The notes beneath the pieces are model-generated. The model was not told where the DNA came from, made no database searches, and saw nothing but the letters and a program-made list of their open reading frames with translations. A program made the translations under genes and the position numbers. From positions 1 to 64,000 of the forward strand of contig DLGE01000006.1 of NCBI GenBank assembly GCA_002482535.1: DNA of 64,000 nt, read 5' to 3'. Within the stretch, counting starts at the first letter, position 1. Each line of letters begins with the position of its first letter. Positions 16,366 through 24,258 of this stretch are shown here, piece after piece. The DNA comes from Peptococcaceae bacterium UBA7702 (GTDB taxonomy: Bacteria > Bacillota > Dehalobacteriia > UBA7702).

Positions 16366-17796
16366 TTATTTGCGTTCCGCAATGACGCGGGCCATGATGT
16401 TATCAATCGCAGCCTTTTTATCAGCGGCAAGTTTATGCTGAGGTCCTTTCTCAATGATCTGAAGGGCCGCCTTGGCAAGACGCTCTTCCAAATCCTTGCC
16501 TTCTCCCATCTTCTTGGGAATGAGAACTTCAGGATTCCAAAAATCACGTATATGTTCTACCGTATGGCGTTCCATGAGATAGGTGCCGCCGGGGCCTACC
16601 TGATCGATAACATCTTCCGCCAAAGTGTCGTCGGATACTTCAAATCCGCCTACAAGATGCTTCAGATAGCCAATGATCTCATTGGAGAAAACAAGATCCG
16701 CAAAACGGAGCATCATGCCTTCTTCGTAGCAGCCGACACCATAGGCCATATTGATTCCCGCCAGCAATACGCTATAATACTGGGCGGTTTTCTCAAAAGC
16801 GGATTGAGGACCGAAATCCCCATTATCGGTGTTTGCCATGTTGCAGGAGAAGGGCAGTCCGAGATATCTCCAAACATCAGCGGTGGCACAGTTGGCGGCA
16901 ATCATTTCCGGGCGGGAATGGTTGAGTCTCATGGTCATAAAATCAACATTATTGCGGAAGCAGGCAGCGATAAAGGGGGCGCCTTTCGAGGCCAACTGGC
17001 TGACAATCAATCCAGGAAGAAGATCGGCGATGCCTGCGGCGATGCAACCGGCCATGGTGGCGGGGCTGGTAAGACCAAATTCCGTTCCGGGGATATACAC
17101 GACAGGAGCACCGGCCTTTGCGCAAGCCATAACCTGGGCCATGCCGTTATCGGAATGACGGAGGGCATCCAGAGGACAAATCAGATTGACCGTGAAAGGT
17201 TTGCGGCGAAAAGCGTCTTCTCCACCGGCAACCGCGGAGAACATCTCCAGTTCCACTTTTAGAGAATCCATATTCTTTGCGTAATACCAAAAGGGTTTAC
17301 GGCAATATTCGAGCAAAGTATGAACTTCTTCCATATCGTCATAGGCTTCGCTGACGTCGCTCAGGGTGACACAGTCAGAACACCAACCGATATGATCCAG
17401 GGCGTCGATGAGCACCGCCGCTTCTTCAAGGTCTTGCTTCACGGTTTTGCGGCGTTCACCGGTACGCACATCGACAATATCACAAGTGCTGCTAACAGGG
17501 CCAAAGTTAACTTCATGGGGTTCCAGTTTGAGTGCAGGTTCACCGTCGCGGTTATAAATGGTAACGCATTTGGGAGCCGCTTCCAACGCCCAACGAATCA
17601 GATGTTCGGGAATCCAGACCTGCTCCCCTTCCATGGTGCAGCCAGCCTCTTTTAAAAGCTGTCTTGCTTCTTCATTCTGAATGATACAGCCGGTGCGGCC
17701 TAAAATGCGGAATGCCGACGCGGCGATCTCATAGCATTGTTCTTGATTCAGCACCTCATACTGAACAGTTTGTTTCACGACTTTACTGGTTTTCAT
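16366..17796 (-). CDS. MttB-family (trimethylamine methyltransferase superfamily) protein
   Basis: 476 aa, typical MttB length. MttB-family enzymes take a methyl group from an N-methylated substrate and pass it to a corrinoid protein. The frame has no internal TAG at the site where archaeal MttB carries pyrrolysine, so it belongs to the non-pyrrolysine branch that includes the glycine-betaine, proline-betaine and carnitine enzymes. Segments typical of the family: GPVSSTCDIVDV, LICPLDALRHS, GSVxSP-like AxMAGCIAAG, and a C-terminal GTYLMERHTVEHIRDFW. AGGAGG precedes the ATG. Between MFS and UroD genes in an operon. Substrate unknown. No corrinoid gene is adjacent. Confidence 0.88.
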   Translation of the reverse strand: MKTSKVVKQTVQYEVLNQEQCYEIAASAFRILGRTGCIIQNEEARQLLKEAGCTMEGEQVWIPEHLIRWALEAAPKCVTIYNRDGEPALKLEPHEVNFGPVSSTCDIVDVRTGERRKTVKQDLEEAAVLIDALDHIGWCSDCVTLSDVSEAYDDMEEVHTLLEYCRKPFWYYAKNMDSLKVELEMFSAVAGGEDAFRRKPFTVNLICPLDALRHSDNGMAQVMACAKAGAPVVYIPGTEFGLTSPATMAGCIAAGIADLLPGLIVSQLASKGAPFIAACFRNNVDFMTMRLNHSRPEMIAANCATADVWRYLGLPFSCNMANTDNGDFGPQSAFEKTAQYYSVLLAGINMAYGVGCYEEGMMLRFADLVFSNEIIGYLKHLVGGFEVSDDTLAEDVIDQVGPGGTYLMERHTVEHIRDFWNPEVLIPKKMGEGKDLEERLAKAALQIIEKGPQHKLAADKKAAIDNIMARVIAERK

Positions 17797-17831
17797 TTTG
17801 TACCTCCTCTAATTGAAATTTATGATGATTT

Positions 17832-19058
17832 TTATTGTGACTCAGTTTGTGACTCCATTGGCGCCTCCTGTTTTTTCTCAACGGCAATGGCAATGATGTC
17901 GGCGACCAGCACCACACCGACAATCGCGGCAATCACATACCAGGTTGGAGTGACCATATCAGTCTTCATAACGGTCATCAGCCAGGTTGCGAAATAGGTA
18001 CACAGGAATGAGCCGACGCCGTATACGGCAGTGGTAATGGAGACAGCGTCATCTGTGCGGGAAGCGGGGACGATTTCAAAGCCATGGGCATAGTTATAAG
18101 AGAATAATATTTTATAAGTAAGCCCGCAGATCGTGCCAATCACCAAAGCCATGAATTTGCTGGGCATAATGACCATTGCAATCAACGTAACAGCGGCCAC
18201 AGCATAAGAAATGGTAGAAGTATAACGCTTGCACCGATTCATGATCCAACCAAATCCGATACAAATCAGAATCCCGCAAATGCTCTTCACGGCAATGCAA
18301 AGACCCGAGAACGTGGAATCGCCAAGACCGTTTTCAAATATATAAAGAGAAAGATAATAAAGAATGCTGGCGCCGAGAACAACGTTAATGACAAACCAGC
18401 AGACCGTCATAAACCAATACTTCCAGCCGAGTTGGTCTTTCTTTTGCTTCACTTTTTTCTCAGAATCAGCAGCGGCAGAAGCTTTTTTTACCGGTTTTAC
18501 ACTGGGAATCAGGAAGATGACCAACAGCAGCATCGGAATGGCGATCCAGTAAATTTTATACACTTGGAGCCAAACACCATCGGCGGCAAGCATACCTGCT
18601 ACGTAGCTTAACACCATCCCAGCAACACTCAACGCGGCGTTATAAAAACCGGTGATGCGGGAGCGGTCTTTTTGCTCCTGATAAAGCTCCGCAATGTAAG
18701 TAATGCCGACAACGTTGACAATCCCTTCCCCAACCCCAACAAGAGCACGGGTGAAACAGATGTAAAGCGGATGATCAACGGCTACGCCAAAAATGGCGCC
18801 GACCGTAAAAATTGCTGAACCGATGATGAACACAAGCTTTTTATCCATCACCTTAAAAAGTAAGGGAGTCAAAAGCGACGCGATGACAAGAACCAGCATT
18901 GGGCCGGAGACAATAAAGTTCACAGCGCTCACATGATCCGGATAGTATCCGTAAATCAACCCAATAACAGGCGTAATGACCAGGTCGGCCATGACGACGA
19001 TGGTGGACGCGAAGATGGCGGTCAACGCAAGCAAACGTTTTGTCTTTGTAATTTCCAT
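17832..19058 (-). CDS. MFS transporter
   Basis: 408 aa with about 12 predicted membrane helices and a Lys/Ala-rich central cytoplasmic loop near residues 195-215, standard major facilitator topology. The cation/anion-symporter-like pattern GVGEGIVNVVGITYIAELY sits at helices 4-5. Short Gln/Glu-rich C-terminus. First gene of the MFS-MttB-UroD operon: AAAGGGGAA lies before the ATG at 19058, and 35 bases separate it from mttB. Probably imports the methylated substrate of the MttB protein, which suggests a substrate other than the BCCT ligands. Divergent from a LysR regulator. Confidence 0.85.
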   Translation of the reverse strand: MEITKTKRLLALTAIFASTIVVMADLVITPVIGLIYGYYPDHVSAVNFIVSGPMLVLVIASLLTPLLFKVMDKKLVFIIGSAIFTVGAIFGVAVDHPLYICFTRALVGVGEGIVNVVGITYIAELYQEQKDRSRITGFYNAALSVAGMVLSYVAGMLAADGVWLQVYKIYWIAIPMLLLVIFLIPSVKPVKKASAAADSEKKVKQKKDQLGWKYWFMTVCWFVINVVLGASILYYLSLYIFENGLGDSTFSGLCIAVKSICGILICIGFGWIMNRCKRYTSTISYAVAAVTLIAMVIMPSKFMALVIGTICGLTYKILFSYNYAHGFEIVPASRTDDAVSITTAVYGVGSFLCTYFATWLMTVMKTDMVTPTWYVIAAIVGVVLVADIIAIAVEKKQEAPMESQTESQ

Positions 19059-19094
19059 AATAATTCCCCTTTCTCACGCAAATCTATTTAGCAT

Positions 19095-19124
19095 ACTTAA
19101 ATTTGATTGCACCTAAATTTAAGT
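19095..19124. promoter_or_regulatory. Operator-like palindrome upstream of the MFS gene
   Basis: ACTTAAATTT - 10 bases - AAATTTAAGT, perfect arms, located just downstream of the predicted MFS operon -10. A second partial copy (CAAATTTGATT) lies at 19211-19221. Candidate LysR-family site. Confidence 0.55.
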
Positions 19125-19132
19125 TCAACACC

Positions 19133-19161
19133 ATAATATACATAAAAAAACCCTTTGTCCA
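19133..19161 (-). promoter_or_regulatory. Promoter of the MFS-MttB-UroD operon
   Basis: Minus strand TGGACA, 17 bases, TATTAT. A second palindrome ATTTCC-GAAAT-GGAAAT (19161-19177) touches the -35. Confidence 0.6.
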
Positions 19162-19316
19162 TTTCCGAAATGGAAATGATCGGTTCAAAACGGAAAACTT
19201 TGATTGCGTTCAAATTTGATTATAATACAATCAAACCGTGTTTTGTACGCCCCAAATCCATTGCTTACCCATAGAATACAGGTATTTTATCATATATCGT
19301 CCCCTAACCAGGATTC

Positions 19317-19346
19317 TTGACAATATACGCGATATGTTTCTATAAT
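19317..19346 (+). promoter_or_regulatory. Promoter of the LysR-family gene
   Basis: TTGACA, 18 bases, TATAAT: both hexamers perfect, 22 bases before the start codon. Confidence 0.85.
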
Positions 19347-19368
19347 AGATATTAAGAGGTGATTAAAG

Positions 19369-20283
19369 ATGCGGTATTACAATGTGATGGATATTAAGCT
19401 TCAGGATATTTATATCTTTATTACCGTTTCCGAATTTCTCAGTGTTACAAAAACGGCTGACTATCTTTACTTGTCACCTTCAAAAATCAGCAAATCCATT
19501 AAAAAACTGGAAGATCTCTGGGGCGTCATTTTATTCATCCGGGACAAAAATAAGCTGACCCTGACCCCTGCGGGACGCCACGCATATCAGGGTCTTGATA
19601 AAGTGATTCGTAGAATTGAAACAGTTCTGGATGAAACAGTACAAGAACAGCGGGTCAAACCCCTGCTCCGTTTCGGCTGCCACTGTATGATACCGGCGGG
19701 AGAGATGATCGTGCCTTTATTCGATGCTTTCCGGGAAAAATCTCCGAATATTACTTTTTCTGTAGAATGCCGTGATAATCTGGCTGTTCTCCGCAAGATG
19801 CTCCTCGCCGATGAACTCGATGTGATCTACACCTCGGATGCGAATATGATGCCCCGGCCGGACAATATTGCCTGGTTGAATTTGAAGAAACAACCGGTAT
19901 ATATCATCGCGAACAGAAAGAATCAGCTTGCTAAACGTGATGATGTGACACTGGATGATATCCGATCGGAGCAGCTGGTTCTGACTTCTCCCGCAACGGA
20001 TTACCATTCTGACTTCGCGGTTTCTATCTGTGAAGCCCATGGATTCAAACCGAATATCTACCGTTACGCTCCCAATATCTATTCACAATTAACCGAGGTC
20101 TATGTGCATCCGCATGTTACTTGTATCATCCCCATCAAAGATCTTGAAATCGATGAACAGAAGATACGCTACTGGGAGATCCCCGACGCCACTCTGAATA
20201 TGGGCTTTGCCTACAAAAAAGACGCACATAAAATCGTCAAAGATTTTATAAAGTGCGCCACAGAATGTCATGCATATTTTTAA
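19369..20283 (+). CDS. LysR-family transcriptional regulator
   Basis: 304 aa. The N-terminal winged HTH reads FLSVTKTADYLYLSPSKISKSIKKLEDLWG, with FIRDKNKLTLTPAGR after it, typical LysR. The rest is a periplasmic-binding-like co-inducer domain of about 200 residues. The ATG at 19369 has GAGGTGA 6 bases upstream. Divergent from the MFS-MttB-UroD operon, the usual arrangement for a LysR activator and its target; the intergenic region has two palindromes. Followed by a strong terminator, so it forms a single-gene unit. Confidence 0.9.
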   Translation: MRYYNVMDIKLQDIYIFITVSEFLSVTKTADYLYLSPSKISKSIKKLEDLWGVILFIRDKNKLTLTPAGRHAYQGLDKVIRRIETVLDETVQEQRVKPLLRFGCHCMIPAGEMIVPLFDAFREKSPNITFSVECRDNLAVLRKMLLADELDVIYTSDANMMPRPDNIAWLNLKKQPVYIIANRKNQLAKRDDVTLDDIRSEQLVLTSPATDYHSDFAVSICEAHGFKPNIYRYAPNIYSQLTEVYVHPHVTCIIPIKDLEIDEQKIRYWEIPDATLNMGFAYKKDAHKIVKDFIKCATECHAYF

Positions 20284-20310
20284 TATTCTATTTAGATATT
20301 TCACATCATC

Positions 20311-20345
20311 ATAACCACCCGTTTAATGGGTGGTTATGATTTTTT
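20311..20345 (+). terminator. Terminator of the LysR gene
   Basis: ATAACCACCC/GGGTGGTTAT with a 7-base loop, then GATTTTTT. An almost identical hairpin recurs at 23431-23466. Confidence 0.9.
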
Positions 20346-20407
20346 CGCACTTACCCTGCCCGTATCGTGGTTTAACATGGCATATTAGTGGAAAAAGATT
20401 TAAGGCA

Positions 20408-20632
20408 TTAAATAAATAGATCATCATAACGAATGCCAAGTACTATTTTTAAGGCCTTTAGCTCATCGGGATATAAATGCCGCTGGCCTACCTCTATTTT
20501 TGCCAGTGCGCTTCTGGTGATATCGCATCCAATGACCTGCAATTTGGCGGACAACTGCTCCTGGGTCAATCCTTTTGACTGTCTGATAGCACTGATATGC
20601 TGGCCCATTGCCTTGCTGTACTCATCATTCAT
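20408..20632 (-). CDS. XRE-family HTH protein, small
   Basis: 74 aa, essentially one helix-turn-helix domain: GQHISAIRQSKGLTQEQLSAKLQ, then ITRSALAKIEVGQR, and the end segment LKALKIVLGIRYDDLF as in many DNA-binding proteins of this type. The ATG at 20632 has AGGAGG 9 bases upstream. Stands alone; target unknown. Confidence 0.8.
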   Translation of the reverse strand: MNDEYSKAMGQHISAIRQSKGLTQEQLSAKLQVIGCDITRSALAKIEVGQRHLYPDELKALKIVLGIRYDDLFI

Positions 20633-20779
20633 AACCAATACCTCCTGCACTTAAATAGGTGCAATTATGTATTGATTATACTTCTTTCGCTAAGTTCTGT
20701 CATTCGATTTTTTTCGAATATAATGATAGAATTGATATCAAACAATAAGACTTCCAATCCACCTGAATACAGGCAAAGC

Positions 20780-20811
20780 AAAAGACCATCGACACAAATC
20801 GACGGTCTTTT
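20780..20811 (-). terminator. Terminator of the C1q-like spore protein gene
   Basis: AAAAGACCGTCGA with a TTTGTG loop and TCGATGGTCTTTT on the minus strand, one G-U pair. Confidence 0.75.
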
Positions 20812-20890
20812 CGTTGGAAAGACAGTGGGAAAAAATTTACGGCCTTTGGCAGAACAGAAGCGATACCTGACGTCATAGGTAAAATTAAAT

Positions 20891-21880
20891 TTAATCAGGC
20901 AGAACCTCGATATGGGGCTTATTATGCTTTGTCGGGGCGCTTCCGGTTCTTTGAACCACGGAAGGGTCATCGGCTGTCTGAATCAGCAGGATTTTCGGCG
21001 TAGGCAAAAAGATCGGCGTATTCCCCTCTTCATCAGATAAAACCACCACACCGTATTCATTGCGGTAAATATCACCGCTGGCTGTGACCGAGGGCCCCAA
21101 TCTGAATCCTACGCCGGGGGTGCCCACAGGCAAGTAGGACAAAATGGCAGCAAGAATATCGGTGCTACAGCTTTGCGGAAGTGGATCGGGGAGTGGCAAA
21201 TACTCAAAGTTAGGGTCATACATTGTTCCATCTCCCGGATAAATGGCTGTGATGTTTTGAATTGGAAGCGCCAGGTATTGGCCATTTGTGCTAAGCAGCC
21301 GCAGCAAACCGGGACCCGAAGCCAGTGGTGACGTATACACATCCACAGGTGTGCCGGAATAAGAAGCTAAGGATTCAGAAAATACGCTCCATGTGGTGGA
21401 TGAGTAAGCTGTTACCATCTGCCGCAGGATGTTCGCAAATTGCAGCACAGCAAGACATTGCATATCTATTTCGGCCCCGGGGTCATCCTGTGTGACAGTC
21501 AGGGAAGCAGTTACCGGCCCCGCTGTGGAATAAAAACTGCTGCCGCCGCCATGATTCACCAAGAATACGGACGCGGGCGCAGTTTCAATATTTACAATGG
21601 CCGTTCCGCTAACCTGCCCCGTTTTATTCGGTGAACTACTTATGATTGTATCCCCTCCCAGCACAACGCCAAAGATTACCCCGGACGAACCTATGCTGGT
21701 CTGCGTGGAGACATTCCAGCTTAACACAAATCTTCCGGGCGTCGGGAATGTCATAATACCTGTCAATGGGTCATAGTCTATATTTCCAGATGAGTACAGT
21801 ACCGAATCAAATACGACATTTTCTCCGGCACCGACAGATCCTGCTTGAGTTCGTTCTATTTGGAGTGCAATATTATTCAA
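20891..21880 (-). CDS. C1q/TNF-like spore-surface-type protein
   Basis: 329 aa. The first ~145 residues resemble the jelly-roll C-terminal domain of BclA-like proteins: FDSVLYSSGNIDYD, GIMTFPTPGRFVLSWNV, and a closing LAVLQFA strand. No collagen repeats precede it. The remaining ~180 residues are Pro/Ser/Leu-rich without a domain I recognise, ending in a basic stretch (TKHNKPH). No signal peptide. The start is most likely a TTG at 21880, with AGAGGAG 8 bases upstream and no in-frame ATG near. Probably a structural protein of the outer spore layer; that rests on domain type only. Transcribed alone. Confidence 0.65.
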   Translation of the reverse strand: MNNIALQIERTQAGSVGAGENVVFDSVLYSSGNIDYDPLTGIMTFPTPGRFVLSWNVSTQTSIGSSGVIFGVVLGGDTIISSSPNKTGQVSGTAIVNIETAPASVFLVNHGGGSSFYSTAGPVTASLTVTQDDPGAEIDMQCLAVLQFANILRQMVTAYSSTTWSVFSESLASYSGTPVDVYTSPLASGPGLLRLLSTNGQYLALPIQNITAIYPGDGTMYDPNFEYLPLPDPLPQSCSTDILAAILSYLPVGTPGVGFRLGPSVTASGDIYRNEYGVVVLSDEEGNTPIFLPTPKILLIQTADDPSVVQRTGSAPTKHNKPHIEVLPD

Positions 21881-21974
21881 AGGACATTCTCCTCTCTAAA
21901 CAACCTTCTTTTTCAGTATATGCAGCATCATAAAATATGTAAATCTTTCACGTTTACTTCCTCTCCGGGCAAAG

Positions 21975-22360
21975 GTGGATGATCCAAAAATAAAGCAGGT
22001 TTTAACGATTTTTGAAATCGATAAAGCCTGCTCTCATTGCCTATTCAGGTTCATGGCACAAACCTACTTTAAAAAACTGTATCATAAATCAACATTTAAA
22101 GATGTATATAAAAAACGGGGATATCCCAATGACCTAATATTTCATAATGATCACGGCAGTCAATACACTTCTCAAAAGTAAGTTTCGAAAGTATTTGAAG
22201 GTCAAGCGGGTAAAACCGTCCCTTTTGCACCCCGGGCCACCTCATGATAACGCTGCGATCGAATCATTCTTTCGTATTTTAAAAATAGAAAGAGCAGTAG
22301 TAAATTAGACTTTCCAGAAAGATCTGCCCAATATACTGCCGCCATATCATGTGTGTCATT
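21975..22360 (+). pseudogene. Remnant of an IS3-family transposase (orfB)
   Basis: Fragments of the integrase core in order: YPNDLIFHNDHGSQYTSQK at 22116-22178, then in another frame HPGPPHDNAAIESFFRILK near 22220-22290, the signature of IS3-group transposases containing two of the DDE acids. A TAA after the first block and later stops break the frame, and the 5' half and terminal repeats are not visible. Dead element next to a resistance gene. Confidence 0.8.
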
Positions 22361-22850
22361 AGGTCAAAATAGATGCAAGGTTTTTTAGGTCAACTTTATC
22401 AACTTCTCTAAGCTCATATCCACTATGAAATAATTTCTGCGCTTCTGCAGAAATACACGGGATAGTCCGTTCATCAAATAAAGCACTTGAAAACCATTCT
22501 GCTTTAAAATCATACCAATCACCATTTAATCCGGCTTGTTTTGCACTTCCATCCTCACTGATGATTAAAGGATGTATGTCTATATATCCCAATTTCGGAT
22601 GATACAGTTCAATACGTGTCGGGCGCCAGTCTGTTGTAATCATGTAGCCTTTTACAGTTAGCGCATCTAATAAAACATCGGTTAATTCTCCATCAAAGTC
22701 CACATCAACATCCCTGTGCTCCCTGTTTTGCTTCCCAAGTAAAATATCCACACCCCAGCCTCCATCTATCCAGTACTTTATTTGAAGACTGTCCAGTAAA
22801 TCCAGAACTTCCATTAAATTTTCCTTGTTGGTTATTTCTTTTTTCGTCAT
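22359..22850 (-). CDS. lnu: Lincosamide nucleotidyltransferase, Lnu(A)-like
   Basis: 163 aa, the size of LnuA-type enzymes that adenylylate lincomycin/clindamycin. Matches the family through nearly its whole length: YWIDGGWGVDILLGKQ, EHRDVDVDFDG (metal-binding acids), GYIDIHPL, IPCISAEAQKLFHSGYEL and the ending VDLKNL. AAGGAG lies before the ATG. It abuts an IS3 remnant, suggesting past mobile acquisition. The frame is intact, so it is likely functional, although the resistance spectrum within this family varies and the subclass is not assigned. Confidence 0.85.
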   Translation of the reverse strand: MTKKEITNKENLMEVLDLLDSLQIKYWIDGGWGVDILLGKQNREHRDVDVDFDGELTDVLLDALTVKGYMITTDWRPTRIELYHPKLGYIDIHPLIISEDGSAKQAGLNGDWYDFKAEWFSSALFDERTIPCISAEAQKLFHSGYELREVDKVDLKNLASILT

Positions 22851-22913
22851 AAAATCTCCTTATATAATTGATGTTTATGTATTTGTTACATCAGTGCTCT
22901 ACTAAATATAACA

Positions 22914-22957
22914 ATCGGGCTGAAAAAGATACAGTTTTATATCTTTTTCAGCCCGAT
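22914..22957 (-). terminator. Terminator after tRNA-Leu
   Basis: ATCGGGCTGAAAAAGATA forms an 18-bp perfect stem with an 8-base loop, directly downstream of the tRNA on the minus strand. Confidence 0.8.
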
Positions 22958-22962
22958 AACCT

Positions 22963-23045
22963 TGGTGCGGGCGACAGGACTTGAACCTGCACGGTTACCC
23001 ACCAGATCCTAAGTCTGGCGCGTCTGCCAATTCCGCCACGCCCGC
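22963..23045 (-). tRNA. tRNA-Leu (anticodon TAG)
   Basis: Acceptor stem GCGGGCG/CGCCCGC, D-loop with AATTGGCAGA, anticodon loop CTTAGGA within the CCAGA/TCTGG stem, long variable arm (TGGGTAACCGTGC) as in class II tRNAs, T-loop GGTTCAAGTCC, and encoded ACCA end. Confidence 0.97.
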
Positions 23046-23197
23046 ATGCCTTTCTATTTTATACAATGGCTCCCCTTCTGTCAAGGAAAGCCTGTGCAAA
23101 AAATCATTGGAATCTTCTCGCTTTTTCATAAAATAGTACTATATTTCCCTCTGTTTTGTGGTATGATAAAAAAAACAAATGACGGAGGTATTGACCA

Positions 23198-23377
23198 ATG
23201 GACGCCAAAGAAGCTGTATTAAAAGCACTGAAAGACGCCGGCAAACCCCTGCGCCCCGGCGATATTGCCGAAGCCGCGGGCCTCGATAAAGAGGTTGTGA
23301 GCAAGGCCATCAAGGAATTAAAAAAGGAAGAAAAAATCGATTCCCCAAAACGCTGTTTCTACGGGATTCCCGAATAA
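23198..23377 (+). CDS. Small winged-helix DNA-binding protein
   Basis: 59 aa. Encodes a compact winged helix: AVLKALKDAGKPLRPGDIAEAAGL, then KEVVSKAIKELKKEEKI as recognition helix and a short wing SPKRCFYGIPE. GGAGG lies 9 bases upstream of the ATG. Many anaerobe genomes carry such single-domain proteins of unknown target. Followed by two tandem hairpins. Confidence 0.75.
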   Translation: MDAKEAVLKALKDAGKPLRPGDIAEAAGLDKEVVSKAIKELKKEEKIDSPKRCFYGIPE

Positions 23378-23400
23378 ACCAACGCACAAAAACCAAAAAA

Positions 23401-23423
23401 CAGGTTCCACAAAGCAGAACCTG
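23401..23423 (+). terminator. Hairpin after the winged-helix gene
   Basis: CAGGTTC ... GAACCTG stem with a T-containing tail; A run upstream. Confidence 0.6.
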
Positions 23424-23430
23424 TTCTCTG

Positions 23431-23466
23431 CATAACCACCCCTTTCATGGGTGGTTATGTTTTTTT
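23431..23466. terminator. Second hairpin, near-copy of the LysR terminator
   Basis: CATAACCACCC/GGGTGGTTATG followed by seven T. Same stem as at 20311. Confidence 0.85.
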
Positions 23467-23478
23467 ATGATTCTATAT

Positions 23479-23913
23479 TTACATTTCTTTTTCATATTTC
23501 CCGCGAAAATAAACGCTATAGAAAACGATGAACAGATACGTGAAAGCAAGCAGTAAAATCACAACGAGATCAACGTTCATCAAGGCAAAAGTGACCAAAA
23601 GCGCACCGAAGACGAAAATCATCATATCAAAAGCTTTGGCTTTGGCCCGGTTGGCAATGGTCACATTGCGTTCGTCCTGCTGTTCGATTTCAATCTGTTT
23701 CACCCGGTCGGGATCATTTTTTAAGGCCCTTGCGCCGATGATATTGCCCATTCCCTTACCAAAAATACCGCAGCCCAGTCCCATACAGATATAGGGTAGC
23801 GCCCGCAAAACACCTTCCGACATCGTCTCGGTTTTCAGCAGGATCAGACCCAGCGCCAAAAGGAGGATCCCACCCAGGGCAGCATAATCGTCACGATGAC
23901 TCTTTTTCATCAT
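23479..23913 (-). CDS. Four-helix membrane protein paired with an XRE regulator
   Basis: 144 aa. Two hydrophobic segments near residues 13-30 and 38-58, a cytoplasmic stretch with IEQQDERN, and two more near 92-130, ending in a basic tail (YFRGKYEKEM). The segment QDERN...ANRAKAKAFD is typical of small membrane proteins co-encoded with XRE regulators in Firmicutes; no function is established. The start at 23913 (ATGATG) follows GAGGAGG by 6 bases and overlaps the regulator by 23 bases, so the two are translationally coupled. Confidence 0.7.
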   Translation of the reverse strand: MMKKSHRDDYAALGGILLLALGLILLKTETMSEGVLRALPYICMGLGCGIFGKGMGNIIGARALKNDPDRVKQIEIEQQDERNVTIANRAKAKAFDMMIFVFGALLVTFALMNVDLVVILLLAFTYLFIVFYSVYFRGKYEKEM

Positions 23914-24112
23914 TTTTTTCCTCCTCATAAATAAAAATATCTTCGATGTTCAACTGAAAATAGCGGGCGATTTTAAAGGCCAAAAGAATGGAAGGATTGT
24001 AGCGTCCGCTTTCCAGCGAACCGATGGTTTGTCGCGATACCTCTAAAGCCGCGGCCAGGGTTTCCTGCTTGATGCCGCGTTGTTTGCGGATTTCTGCCAA
24101 ACGGTTTTTCGT
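23891..24112 (-). CDS. XRE-family HTH regulator with probable non-ATG start
   Basis: About 73 aa. LAEIRKQRGIKQETLAAALEVSRQTIGSLESGRYNPS is a complete Cro/CI helix-turn-helix of the YozG/XRE type, with LNIEDIFIYEEEK after it. No ATG or GTG exists at the start. Related proteins begin MKNRLAEIR; the matching codons here are ACG AAA AAC CGT TTG, with AAGGAGG exactly 8 bases before the ACG (24110-24112). A TTG at 24100 is the alternative but is 20 bases from that site. The family probably represses itself and the membrane protein downstream. Confidence 0.72.
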   Translation of the reverse strand, partial: TKNRLAEIRKQRGIKQETLAAALEVSRQTIGSLESGRYNPSILLAFKIARYFQLNIEDIFIYEEEKNDEKESS

Positions 24113-24218
24113 CGTCCTCTCCTCCTTATGGAAAGTATGCTTTCCATAAATTCATCATACCACATTCCCGTCAAATGTCAAGTAAACTTTCCGTATTTTT
24201 TATTACTACAAGAAAATA

Positions 24219-24244
24219 GCCGGTTCCGCCAAAGCGGAACCGGC
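24219..24244 (-). terminator. Terminator of the second MttB-family gene
   Basis: GCCGGTTCCG/CGGAACCGGC stem with TTTTC following on the minus strand. Confidence 0.75.
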
Positions 24245-24258
24245 CTTGGTCATTACCG

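Noticed and set aside
16366..17796. Pyrrolysine-containing MttB
   Set aside because: The frame is open without an internal TAG at full family length, so this is a non-pyrrolysine homologue.
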